A stretch of DNA of 64,000 bases from Halogeometricum sp. S3BR5-2. Its GTDB lineage: Archaea; Halobacteriota; Halobacteria; Halobacteriales; Haloferacaceae. A program made the translations under genes and the position numbers. The notes beneath the pieces are model-generated. The model was not told where the DNA came from, ran no database searches, and saw only the letters and a list, made by a program, of their open reading frames with translations. Where the stretch lies: the NCBI RefSeq assembly GCF_031624635.1, contig NZ_JAMQOQ010000005.1, positions 350,147-414,146 on the forward strand. The letters run 5' to 3'. How positions within the stretch are numbered: position 1 is the stretch's first letter; every line of letters starts with the position of its first letter. Shown one piece after another: positions 35,721 through 43,161 of the stretch.

Positions 35721-36824
35721 TTACTCCCGGAGGAACCCCTCGTCGCCGTGTCGTTCGTACATCTCCGCGAACGCCTCCGCCTGCGCCCGAATCTCGGGCG
35801 TCTGCTCGGCGAACACGTCCGAGAACATCTCGCTCGGTTCGGGTCGCGGTTCGGACTCCGCCGCCTCGATGGCCTCGGCGACTTCGTCCTTCACGCTCGA
35901 TTCGATGGCCTCGACCGTCTCGTCGTCGAGGCGACCCGTGTTCCGCAGGAACTTCTCCAGACGCGGAATCGGGTCCTTCTTCTTCCACTCTTCGACCTCG
36001 TCGGTGTCGCGGTAGACGGTCGGGTCGTCGGCCGTCGTGTGCGCGCCGAAGCGGTACTGCACCGCCTCGATGAGCGTCGGGCGACGCTCGCCCTCCTCGG
36101 GGTTCTTCGCCTTCTCGACGGCCGCGCGCGTCGCCGCGTAGACGGCGAGGGGGTCCATCCCGTCGACCTGCACGCCCTCGAAACCGTAGGCGGTGGCCTT
36201 CTGCGCGATGGTCGCGGAGGCGGTCTGTCGCTCCCGCGGTACCGAGATGGCCCACTGGTTGTTGTTGCAGAAGAACACGTTCGGCGTGTCGAACACGCCC
36301 GCGAAGTTCAGTCCCTCGTGGAAATCGCCCTCCGAGGTGGCGCCGTCGCCGAAGTAACACATCACCGCGGCGTCCTCGTCCTGCAACTTCTTCGCCCACG
36401 CCGCGCCGGTGGCGTGCAGCACCTGCGTCGCGATGGGGACGGCGACGGGGAACATGTTCACGTCGTCGGGGATGCGGTTGCCCTTCTCGTGGCCCATCCA
36501 GTACAGCAGCGTCCGCTTCAGGGGGAGGCCGCGGTGGAGGGCGGCGCCGTGTTCGCGGTAACTGGGGAACAGCCAGTCCTCCTCGTCGAGGGCGAACGCG
36601 CTGCCGATCTGAGCGCCCTCCTGTCCGGACAGCGGGGGGTACGTCCCCATCCGGCCCTGCCGCTGGAGGCTGACGGCCCGCGTGTCGAAGTGGCGCGCGA
36701 GGTACATCTCGCGGTACATCGTCACCAACTCGTCGTCGCTCAGGTCGGGCACCTCGCCGACCGGTTCGCCGCCCTCGTCGAGGACGCGGAGCATGTCCTG
36801 CGGGTCTCGCTGTAGTACGCTCAT
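35721..36824 (-). CDS. 2-oxoacid dehydrogenase E1 component, alpha subunit
   Basis: 367 residues from MSVLQRDPQD (an upstream extension exists in frame but lies in non-coding-like sequence). The TPP-binding GDGATSEGDFHEG (GDG 159-161) through NNNQWAIS (187-189) is intact. The sequence resembles both pyruvate and branched-chain E1alpha. First gene of the four-gene operon; AT-rich sequence upstream (about 36868-36905) probably holds the promoter. Confidence 0.95.
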   Translation of the reverse strand: MSVLQRDPQDMLRVLDEGGEPVGEVPDLSDDELVTMYREMYLARHFDTRAVSLQRQGRMGTYPPLSGQEGAQIGSAFALDEEDWLFPSYREHGAALHRGLPLKRTLLYWMGHEKGNRIPDDVNMFPVAVPIATQVLHATGAAWAKKLQDEDAAVMCYFGDGATSEGDFHEGLNFAGVFDTPNVFFCNNNQWAISVPRERQTASATIAQKATAYGFEGVQVDGMDPLAVYAATRAAVEKAKNPEEGERRPTLIEAVQYRFGAHTTADDPTVYRDTDEVEEWKKKDPIPRLEKFLRNTGRLDDETVEAIESSVKDEVAEAIEAAESEPRPEPSEMFSDVFAEQTPEIRAQAEAFAEMYERHGDEGFLRE

Positions 36825-37096
36825 GGGTGAACCCACCTGCTCATGTTCGGGTCTCACCCGCCCGGCGTAAAGTGTTTTCGTAAATAGTTTACTATGCCAA
36901 GAAATACTGCCGGCCACACGAAAAGCGTCCATCCTCTCCGGGTGAGAAATCGAATCCTTCTATTTCCGACTCGGTCAACGCTCGATTCATCTCCGCTCTC
37001 GGGCTGACGCCGCACGATAATGGACGAATGTGTAAAATTATACGCCGATTCCCGGTTCGAGGGGGTCCCGCCTCGCCGCGGTCGTGCGATACGGTA

Positions 37097-38032
37097 TCAG
37101 TCGCCGGCCGCGGTGCGGGCCTCGCGGCGCGCCTGGTCGACGCTCTTGCCGTCCCGGAGGACGGCGTCGACGAACAGTTCGCCCGCCTTGTACGACGAAC
37201 GGACCATCGGCCCGGAGGCGCAGTAGAGGAAGTTCAACTCCTCCTCGGCGACGCGGCGCCACGTCTCGAACGCGTCGGGGTGGACGTACTCGAACACGTC
37301 GAGGTGCGTTCTGGAGGGTTGGAGGTACTGGCCGAGGGTCACCACGTCGACGTCCGCCTCGCGGAGGTCCGACAGCGTCCGGTATATCTCGTGGTCGTAC
37401 TCGCCGAGGCCGAGCATCACGCTCGTCTTCGTGTAGATGTCCGACTCGCGCTTCACCTGTTCGAGCACCGAGAGGGTCTGCTCGTAGTTCGCTCGCCTGT
37501 CGCGAACGGGCCACTGGAGGCGTTCGACCGTCTCGATGTTGTGCGCGATGACGTCCGGTTCGGCGTCGATTATCTTCCGGACGGCGTCCTCGTCGCCCTG
37601 GAAGTCCGGGATGAGCACCTCGACGAGGATGGAGGCGTCGCGGCGCTTTATCTCCCGGATGGTCTCGGCGAAGTGCGCGGCGCCCTGGTCCGGCAGGTCG
37701 TCCCTGTCGACGGAGGTGAGGACGACGTAGTCGAGGCCTATCTCCGCGACCGCAGAGGCGACGTTCGCGGGTTCCTCGGGGTCCAACGGCTCCATACCGC
37801 CCGTCTGTACGTCGCAGAAGTTACAGCCGCGGGAGCAGCGGTCGCCCATCAGCATGAACGTCGCCGTGCCGGGGCCGTCGGCACCGCTCCAGCACTCGCC
37901 CATGTTCGGGCAGTTGGCCTCCTCGCAGACGGTGTGTAAATCCCTGTCTCTGAGCGTCTGCTTGATGTCCGTGAAGCGTCGCCCCGACGGCGGACGCATC
38001 TTCAGCCAGTCGGGTTTGCGCCTGCCGCTCAT
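37097..38032 (-). CDS. lipA: Lipoyl synthase
   Basis: 311 residues from MSGRRKPDWL; the open frame extends far upstream but only this start fits the family. Auxiliary cluster CEEANCPNMGEC, radical-SAM CxxxCxxC as CSRGCNFC, and the C-terminal RSSY serine ligand are all present. It inserts two sulfurs into octanoyl groups to make lipoate. It lies directly after (same strand, beyond a 272-base gap upstream of) the E1-E2-E3 operon that needs lipoate; no LipB or LplA is in the window. Confidence 0.97.
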   Translation of the reverse strand: MSGRRKPDWLKMRPPSGRRFTDIKQTLRDRDLHTVCEEANCPNMGECWSGADGPGTATFMLMGDRCSRGCNFCDVQTGGMEPLDPEEPANVASAVAEIGLDYVVLTSVDRDDLPDQGAAHFAETIREIKRRDASILVEVLIPDFQGDEDAVRKIIDAEPDVIAHNIETVERLQWPVRDRRANYEQTLSVLEQVKRESDIYTKTSVMLGLGEYDHEIYRTLSDLREADVDVVTLGQYLQPSRTHLDVFEYVHPDAFETWRRVAEEELNFLYCASGPMVRSSYKAGELFVDAVLRDGKSVDQARREARTAAGD

Positions 38033-38115
38033 ACGAGAACGTTCGGCGCGGAGGTGAAAAGCGTGAGGATTAGACCGACGGATCGACCCGGTCGGGCCCG
38101 GTTTCTCGACCCGCC

Positions 38116-39024
38116 TCAGTCGTCCGCGGCGTCCGGTCGGTCGTCCGAGGGCGACGGGGACGGGGAGGAGGCGCCCGTCGGCCCCGCTTGCCGTGCCTGC
38201 GTCGCCTCCAGCGGCGCCGCCAGTCGGTCGACGCCCGTCCGCCGGAACCACTCCAGCAGGGCGGCCGTCTCCGCGGGGTCGCTGACGAACTCCGTTGCCG
38301 CCGTCGGTCGGTCGTCGGGGTCGCCGACGCGGACGCCGACGCCGTCGCGTTCGACGGCGCGGAACCCCGCCTCGTCGGTCCGCGCGTCCCCGACGAACAC
38401 GGGGAGACACGACGCGTGGTCGCGCAGCAGCGAGGAGACGATGCTGCCCTTGTCCCAGTCGATGGCGGGGCGCACCTCGACTATCTCCTCGTCGCCGCTG
38501 ACGGTGAGCGTCTCGCCGCCGAACTCGCCGACGAGGCGCGCGACGGTCCGACGCGCCCGTTCGGCGTGGGCGTCCGCCGCGCGGCGGTGGTGCACCGTCA
38601 GGGTCTGGCCCTTGTCCTCGACGTGGACCCCCCTGACCGTCTCGAACCGCTCGCGGAGTTCCGCGCTCAGCCGTCCGATGTCGGACTTCCGCTCCTTGGC
38701 GACGGGGTGTACCTTCGTCGTTCCCTCGGTGCGGAGTTCGAGCCCGTGGTTCCCGGCGTAGGTGATGCCCGTGAGGTCCACGCGCGAGCGGACGTCGGAG
38801 AGTTCGCGCCCGCTGACCACCGCGACGGTGACGTCGGGGTGGCTCTGCAGCGCCTCCAGCGCGGTGCGGTTCTCCGGGAGTATCGTCGCCGTCTGCGGGT
38901 CGTCGACGACGGGCGAGAGGGTCCCGTCGAAGTCGACGCAGAGGAGCAGTTCCTCGCGCTCTCGAAGCTTCGCGTCCAGCGCCTCGACCGTCGAGGTGAA
39001 CGCCGCGCTCCGCGCCTCAGACAT
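38116..39024 (-). CDS. otsB: Trehalose-6-phosphate phosphatase
   Basis: 302 residues. HAD motif I VDFDGTLSP (Asp31, Asp33) and later GDARTDEAGFRA (motif IV-like) are present. It dephosphorylates trehalose-6-phosphate. Its start overlaps the otsA stop by 8 bases, so the two are translationally coupled. Trehalose is a compatible solute in some haloarchaea. The C-terminus carries a short Ser/Pro-rich tail. Confidence 0.93.
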   Translation of the reverse strand: MSEARSAAFTSTVEALDAKLREREELLLCVDFDGTLSPVVDDPQTATILPENRTALEALQSHPDVTVAVVSGRELSDVRSRVDLTGITYAGNHGLELRTEGTTKVHPVAKERKSDIGRLSAELRERFETVRGVHVEDKGQTLTVHHRRAADAHAERARRTVARLVGEFGGETLTVSGDEEIVEVRPAIDWDKGSIVSSLLRDHASCLPVFVGDARTDEAGFRAVERDGVGVRVGDPDDRPTAATEFVSDPAETAALLEWFRRTGVDRLAAPLEATQARQAGPTGASSPSPSPSDDRPDAADD

Positions 39025-40573
39025 CGTGTCCTCCCGCGAGGAGCGTCTCCGTGGCGGTCAGTCCCGCCGACTCCAGCAGGTCCGCCACCCACGCGTCCAG
39101 GTCGTCCTCGCGGACGTGGTCGCGCAGGGCCCGCATCCGGCGGCGGCGTTCCCCCGCCGGCATCGTCAGGGCGTCGTGGATGGACTCGGCGAAGCCGTCC
39201 GGAGAGTAGGGGTTGATGGGGATGGCTTCGGTCATCTGCTCGTGCGCGCCCGCGAACTCGCTCAAGAGGAGGACGCCGTCCTCTTCGACCTGCGCGGCGG
39301 CGTACTCCTTGGCGACGAGGTTCATCCCGTCGCGGAGCGGACTCACAAGCGCCACGTCGCTGTGGCGGTAGAGGCCGAACAGTTCGCGCTGGGAGAGGTA
39401 GTCGTCGACGTGGACGATGGGCGTCCACTCGTCGGTGCCGAACCGCTCGTTGACCCGCTGGACGGCCTCGCAGACGTCCTCGGCTATCTCCTGGTAGGCG
39501 GGAATCTGCGAGCGACTGTGGCTCGACTTCTGGACGAACGTCAGTTCGCCGCGCCACTCGGGGTGGGTCTCCCAGAACGTCTCCAGGGCGTCGATGCGGT
39601 GGGGGATACCCTTCGTGTAGTCGATGCGGTCGACGCCGACGGCGACGCGCGTGTCGGGGTCGATGCCGTATCGCTCGGCCAGGTCCGCCCAATCGTCGCG
39701 GCCGAAGCCGTCGGCGATGGACTCGATGCGCTCGGCGTCGACGCCCATCGGGAACGCGCCGACGCGGACCTCGCGCCCGTCGATGCGGACGACGCCGGCC
39801 TCGCGGTCGACGTCCGTCCGGTCGAGTTGGGCCGCGCACTCGAGGAAGTTGTCCCGGTAGCGCTCGACGTGGAAGCCGACCACGTCGTTGGCCAGGAGAC
39901 CCTCGATGAGTTCCTCGGGGTTCGGGACGACGCGGAAGGTGTCCCACGCCGGCCACGGGATGTGCCAGAACTGCACCATGTTCGCGCCGGTCGGGAGCCG
40001 TTCCCGGATGGTCTTCGGCGCGAGACAGAAGTGGTAGTCCTGTATCCAGACCGTCGAGTCCTCGGTCGCGCGCTCGGCCGCCGCGCGACCGAACGACTCG
40101 TTGACCGACTTGTACGTGTCCCAGTACGCCGGCTCCATCTCGATGCGGTCGACGAGGTCGTGACATAGCGGCCACAGGACCCGGTTGCTGTAGCCGTAGT
40201 AGTAGCCCGACACCTCGTCGTCGGTCAGCCACACCCGGCGCAGGGTGTATCGCTCGTCGCCGGGCGGGACGGCCACGCAGTCCTCGTCGTCGGTGACGAC
40301 GGCGTCGGCGTCGCCGTCGCCCCAGGCGACCCAGTCGCCGCGCGTCTTCTGCACCACGGGGTCGAGTCCGGCGGTCAGACCGCCGACGGGTTCCTCGACG
40401 TCGATGCTGCCGTCGTCCTCGTAGTGGTGCTGATACGGTTCCCGGTTGGAGACGACGACGAGGTGGCGACTCTCCGCCGTCTCGTCGGCGTCCGCTCGTC
40501 CGTTCGGCTCTATTCTGTCGCCCGTCTCCAGACGAATATCGTCCGCACTCTCGGCCGGTGGGGTCTTTGCCAT
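39017..40573 (-). CDS. otsA: Trehalose-6-phosphate synthase
   Basis: 518 residues, GT20 family: VVSNREPYQHHYEDDGSI-type start with the family's NRxP motif, the mid-region WIQDYHFCLAP, VDRIDYTKGIPHR, and LVSPLRDGMNLVAKEY near the C-terminus, the UDP/GDP-sugar site. It makes trehalose-6-phosphate from glucose-6-phosphate and a nucleotide glucose. First gene of the otsAB pair; a small conserved gene lies just upstream (9 bases). Confidence 0.95.
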   Translation of the reverse strand: MAKTPPAESADDIRLETGDRIEPNGRADADETAESRHLVVVSNREPYQHHYEDDGSIDVEEPVGGLTAGLDPVVQKTRGDWVAWGDGDADAVVTDDEDCVAVPPGDERYTLRRVWLTDDEVSGYYYGYSNRVLWPLCHDLVDRIEMEPAYWDTYKSVNESFGRAAAERATEDSTVWIQDYHFCLAPKTIRERLPTGANMVQFWHIPWPAWDTFRVVPNPEELIEGLLANDVVGFHVERYRDNFLECAAQLDRTDVDREAGVVRIDGREVRVGAFPMGVDAERIESIADGFGRDDWADLAERYGIDPDTRVAVGVDRIDYTKGIPHRIDALETFWETHPEWRGELTFVQKSSHSRSQIPAYQEIAEDVCEAVQRVNERFGTDEWTPIVHVDDYLSQRELFGLYRHSDVALVSPLRDGMNLVAKEYAAAQVEEDGVLLLSEFAGAHEQMTEAIPINPYSPDGFAESIHDALTMPAGERRRRMRALRDHVREDDLDAWVADLLESAGLTATETLLAGGHDV

Positions 40574-40582
40574 GAACTGTGG

Positions 40583-41062
40583 TTACTTCCGAATTCGCTC
40601 GCGGGGACCGCCTCGGTGCACGCCCTCCGGTCCGCCGCGGGTGTTCCGCGTGCTCGGACCGGGGTCGCGCGGTTCCGTCGCGTCGTTCTCGCTTGGTACC
40701 CAATGCGTGCTACTCTGCGGGGCCGTGTCCGCCGCGACGGTCCGTCCGAGGCCGACGACGTCGAGGGCGGCCTCGCTCTCGTTCGCGGCGGTGTTGATGC
40801 GCTCCATCCAGGTGAACAGCGCGTCGAGGGCTTCGGACTCGGTCGTCACGTGCCCCACGACCCGCTGTGACTCGGCCTCGTTGCACCGCTGCCGACACTG
40901 TAGCTGCCACCGACCTTCGTACTCGCGGTGAGGGCCGTCTGCCTCCACCGCCTCGACCGTGACGTCCCGCTCGCGGTGTCTGAAACCGATGCAGTCCCGC
41001 GAGGACACCACGTGCCAATGATAGGGGAGCTGCCCCCTGTCGAGTCGGTTGTAGGGGTCCAT
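40583..41062 (-). CDS. Conserved-looking protein upstream of otsAB
   Basis: 159 residues. Starts MDPYNRLDRGQLPYHWHVVSSRD. Soluble; a His/Trp/Cys-rich N-terminal half, an amphipathic helix (EALDALFTWMERINTAAN) and a Pro/Gly-rich disordered tail. Not recognised. Same strand as otsA with a 9-base gap, so likely first gene of a three-gene operon. The tail could make the true C-terminal boundary uncertain. Confidence 0.6.
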   Translation of the reverse strand: MDPYNRLDRGQLPYHWHVVSSRDCIGFRHRERDVTVEAVEADGPHREYEGRWQLQCRQRCNEAESQRVVGHVTTESEALDALFTWMERINTAANESEAALDVVGLGRTVAADTAPQSSTHWVPSENDATEPRDPGPSTRNTRGGPEGVHRGGPRERIRK

Positions 41063-41273
41063 CGTCGTGAAATAAAGTACTCCCTCTCCACCGTACTTGA
41101 TTGTGGTTGTATATTCTTGTATTTTATAACCCCTCTACCGTAAATTTATGCGATAACCGCGAGAATACGGATCACACGACTGTAAACCAAAAACTACACT
41201 CTTCCGAGTAGCACTATCATCTGTTGGTCACTGGCCGACGGTTTCATATCCGTCGCGGGCACCCTCTCTCGTG

Positions 41274-41960
41274 ATGAGTACCATCGCGTCAGTCGAACTG
41301 GACGTGGACGAGTTCGCGCTCGGCCGGTCGCTGCCGACGCTCGAGAACGGCGAATTGGAGGTCATCCGGGTGGCCGCGACGAACCGTGACACTCTCGTCC
41401 CGTACGTCCGCGTCTCGGCGGACGACTTCGACTCGTTCGGCGAGGCGTTGGACGAGGACCCGACGGTACAGGAGTGGCGACTCGTCGACGACCTCGGCGA
41501 CGAACGCCTGTACCGGATGGAGTGGGTCGAGGACATCCTCGTCGTCGTCCACCTGCTGTTGGACGAGGAGGGCGTCGTCCTGGAGATGAACGGCTATCAG
41601 GACGGCTGGCGCCTCCGCGTCCTCCTGCCGGACCGCGAGTCGCTCACCGAGACGGCCCAGTTCTGCGAGGGGCGGAACCTCACGTTCGTCATCAAGCACA
41701 TCTACGAGGTGACAGGCTCCGTCGGACGGGGCCAGTACGGCCTCTCGAAGGACCAGTACGAAGTGCTCACGACGGCCATGGACCAGGGCTACTTCGACGT
41801 GCCGCGCAGCGCCACGATGAGCGACCTGGCGGCCACGCTCGGCATCTCCCAGCAGGCCGTCTCCGAGCGACTCCGCCGCGGACACAAGAACCTCCTCGAG
41901 AGCACCCTCGAACTGGGCGAGAGCTCCTTCGGCGAACCGACGAAACAACATCTGGAGTGA
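41274..41960 (+). CDS. Bacterio-opsin-activator-type HTH regulator
   Basis: 228 residues. N-terminal beta-rich sensor-like half (residues 1-150) and a C-terminal HTH_10 segment: LSKDQYEVLTTAMDQGYFDVPRSATMSDLAATLGISQQAVSERLRR, the Bat-family DNA-binding domain. No GAF or PAS sensor is recognisable. Divergent from the otsAB operon across 211 AT-rich bases, so it may control it (inference). Confidence 0.87.
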   Translation: MSTIASVELDVDEFALGRSLPTLENGELEVIRVAATNRDTLVPYVRVSADDFDSFGEALDEDPTVQEWRLVDDLGDERLYRMEWVEDILVVVHLLLDEEGVVLEMNGYQDGWRLRVLLPDRESLTETAQFCEGRNLTFVIKHIYEVTGSVGRGQYGLSKDQYEVLTTAMDQGYFDVPRSATMSDLAATLGISQQAVSERLRRGHKNLLESTLELGESSFGEPTKQHLE

Positions 41961-42126
41961 GTCGGCGCCGGTTCCGGTCCCCGGACCGCCCTCCGCACTC
42001 CCCGCCGCCTTCTTCCGTCACGATTCCGCCCGAACCGTCACGACAGTTCCGCATCGAGCATCGAAGACCGTGACGTATATATCAGATAAGCGGAAAACTC
42101 AAGTTCGAGTAAACCATAACAACGGT

Positions 42127-42234
42127 GTGAACTGGAAACACCGCCGCGACCGCACGACCGCAGAAGCGAAGAAAGAAGAACCCAAGAGCGGCACGAACTG
42201 GTCGTTCATCGCCGCCGCTCTGGGCGCTGCGTAA
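42127..42234 (+). CDS. Candidate 35-aa microprotein
   Basis: A GTG-initiated frame codes 35 residues: a basic/charged front (MNWKHRRDRTTAEAKKEEPK) and a hydrophobic end (NWSFIAAALGAA). NW occurs in both halves. A TATA-like GTATATAT (42075-42082) lies about 45 bases upstream, and a GCGCGC-CTC-GCGCGC hairpin (42243-42257) follows the stop. Not recognised. An in-frame GTG further upstream (42070) gives an alternative 54-residue product. Confidence 0.45.
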   Translation: MNWKHRRDRTTAEAKKEEPKSGTNWSFIAAALGAA

Positions 42235-42242
42235 GGGAGCGT

Positions 42243-42257
42243 GCGCGCCTCGCGCGC
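42243..42257 (+). terminator. Hairpin after candidate microprotein gene
   Basis: GCGCGC (42243-42248), loop CTC, GCGCGC (42252-42257), followed by a pyrimidine-rich stretch (GTTCGACTCTTCTCC). It starts 8 bases after the microprotein stop and also precedes the end of the opposing LysE gene, so it could serve either transcript. Confidence 0.4.
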
Positions 42258-42317
42258 CGTTCGACTCTTCTCCGATGCTTTCTCCCGTAGTCGAGACTGC
42301 GACGTCGAGTGCGGTGG

Positions 42318-42950
42318 TCAGGACGAGACCCGCCGTTCGAGCGCTAACCTGACGCCGAATCCGACGAGAACGCTTCCGCTCGCCGCGCGAAGAACCGTCC
42401 GCACGAGTTCGCGTTCCGTGATGACGCGTCGGGCCCGCGCCGAGAAGACCGCCAAGAGCGCTTGATAGCAGAACCCGAGCGTCGCGAACAACGCGCCGAA
42501 GACGAACAACTGGAGGGTAGTCGAACCGCCGGGTCGGACGAGCTGCGGAAGAAAGGCGAGGAAGAATATCGCTACTTTCGGGTTCAACACGTTGATCAGG
42601 AGCGCGTTTTTGAACGATTCGTTCGGCGTGTAACCCGTACCGTCCGGCGTAATCTCGAACTCTTCGGACCGTCTAAGCGTCTGTACGCCGAGATACACCA
42701 AGTACGCTGCACCGACTAGCTTGACGGCGGTGTACGCGGCGGCCGACGTCCGAAGGACGGCCGAGAGGCCGAGAACGGCGGCCGTCGTGTGGACGATGCT
42801 TCCGGCGGAGGACCCCAGCGCGGCGGTGACGCCGACCGTCCGCCCGTCGCTGACGCTTCGAGTGAGCGTGTAGACGCTATCGGGCCCCGGCGAGACGATG
42901 AGTACGAGGGCCGCCGGGACGAACGCGAGGATGATGCTATCTTCTAACAC
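42318..42950 (-). CDS. LysE/RhtB-family amino-acid exporter
   Basis: 210 residues from a GTG at 42950, the position matching the family's MLxxxxxxF start and length. Six hydrophobic helices; the family's PGPDSVYTLTRS stretch near the N-terminus and NPKVAIFFLAFLPQ in the middle are conserved. Exports amino acids or similar small molecules; substrate unknown. Confidence 0.9.
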   Translation of the reverse strand: MLEDSIILAFVPAALVLIVSPGPDSVYTLTRSVSDGRTVGVTAALGSSAGSIVHTTAAVLGLSAVLRTSAAAYTAVKLVGAAYLVYLGVQTLRRSEEFEITPDGTGYTPNESFKNALLINVLNPKVAIFFLAFLPQLVRPGGSTTLQLFVFGALFATLGFCYQALLAVFSARARRVITERELVRTVLRAASGSVLVGFGVRLALERRVSS

Positions 42951-43090
42951 GGCCGACTCTCTCCGAGATTCGATATAACTCTGACGAGGCGTCTCACGCT
43001 CCGCCGAGACGCGGCGGACACCGGTTCTCCGGTCGCACCCCGTCGCCTCCGACCACCGGCGTCCGTCCGCGCGCCCTCGTGGAGAAACGC

Positions 43091-43097
43091 CTTTTAG
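43091..43097 (+). promoter_or_regulatory. TATA box before leader ORF and helicase
   Basis: CTTTTAG (43091-43097), about 23-29 bases before an ATG at 43120. This spacing predicts a leaderless transcript starting at the short leader ORF rather than at the helicase GTG (43158). Confidence 0.5.
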
Positions 43098-43119
43098 TCC
43101 GTGGAACCCGGTGTCGCGT

Positions 43120-43161
43120 ATGACTCTCGCTGTCTCGTCCCTGCGGAGGCACCTCCCGTGA
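43120..43161 (+). CDS. Possible 13-aa leader peptide coupled to helicase
   Basis: MTLAVSSLRRHLP, ending in TGA at 43159-43161, which overlaps the helicase GTG start (43158-43160) as GTGA. A TATA box sits at the right distance for a transcript beginning at this ATG. It may be a translational-coupling leader or simply an artefact of choosing the GTG. Confidence 0.4.
   Translation: MTLAVSSLRRHLP

Noticed and set aside
37020..37226. 68-codon plus-strand frame starting MDECVKLY
   Set aside because: Runs into lipA on the other strand; only the first part is in the gap, and composition becomes shadow-like.
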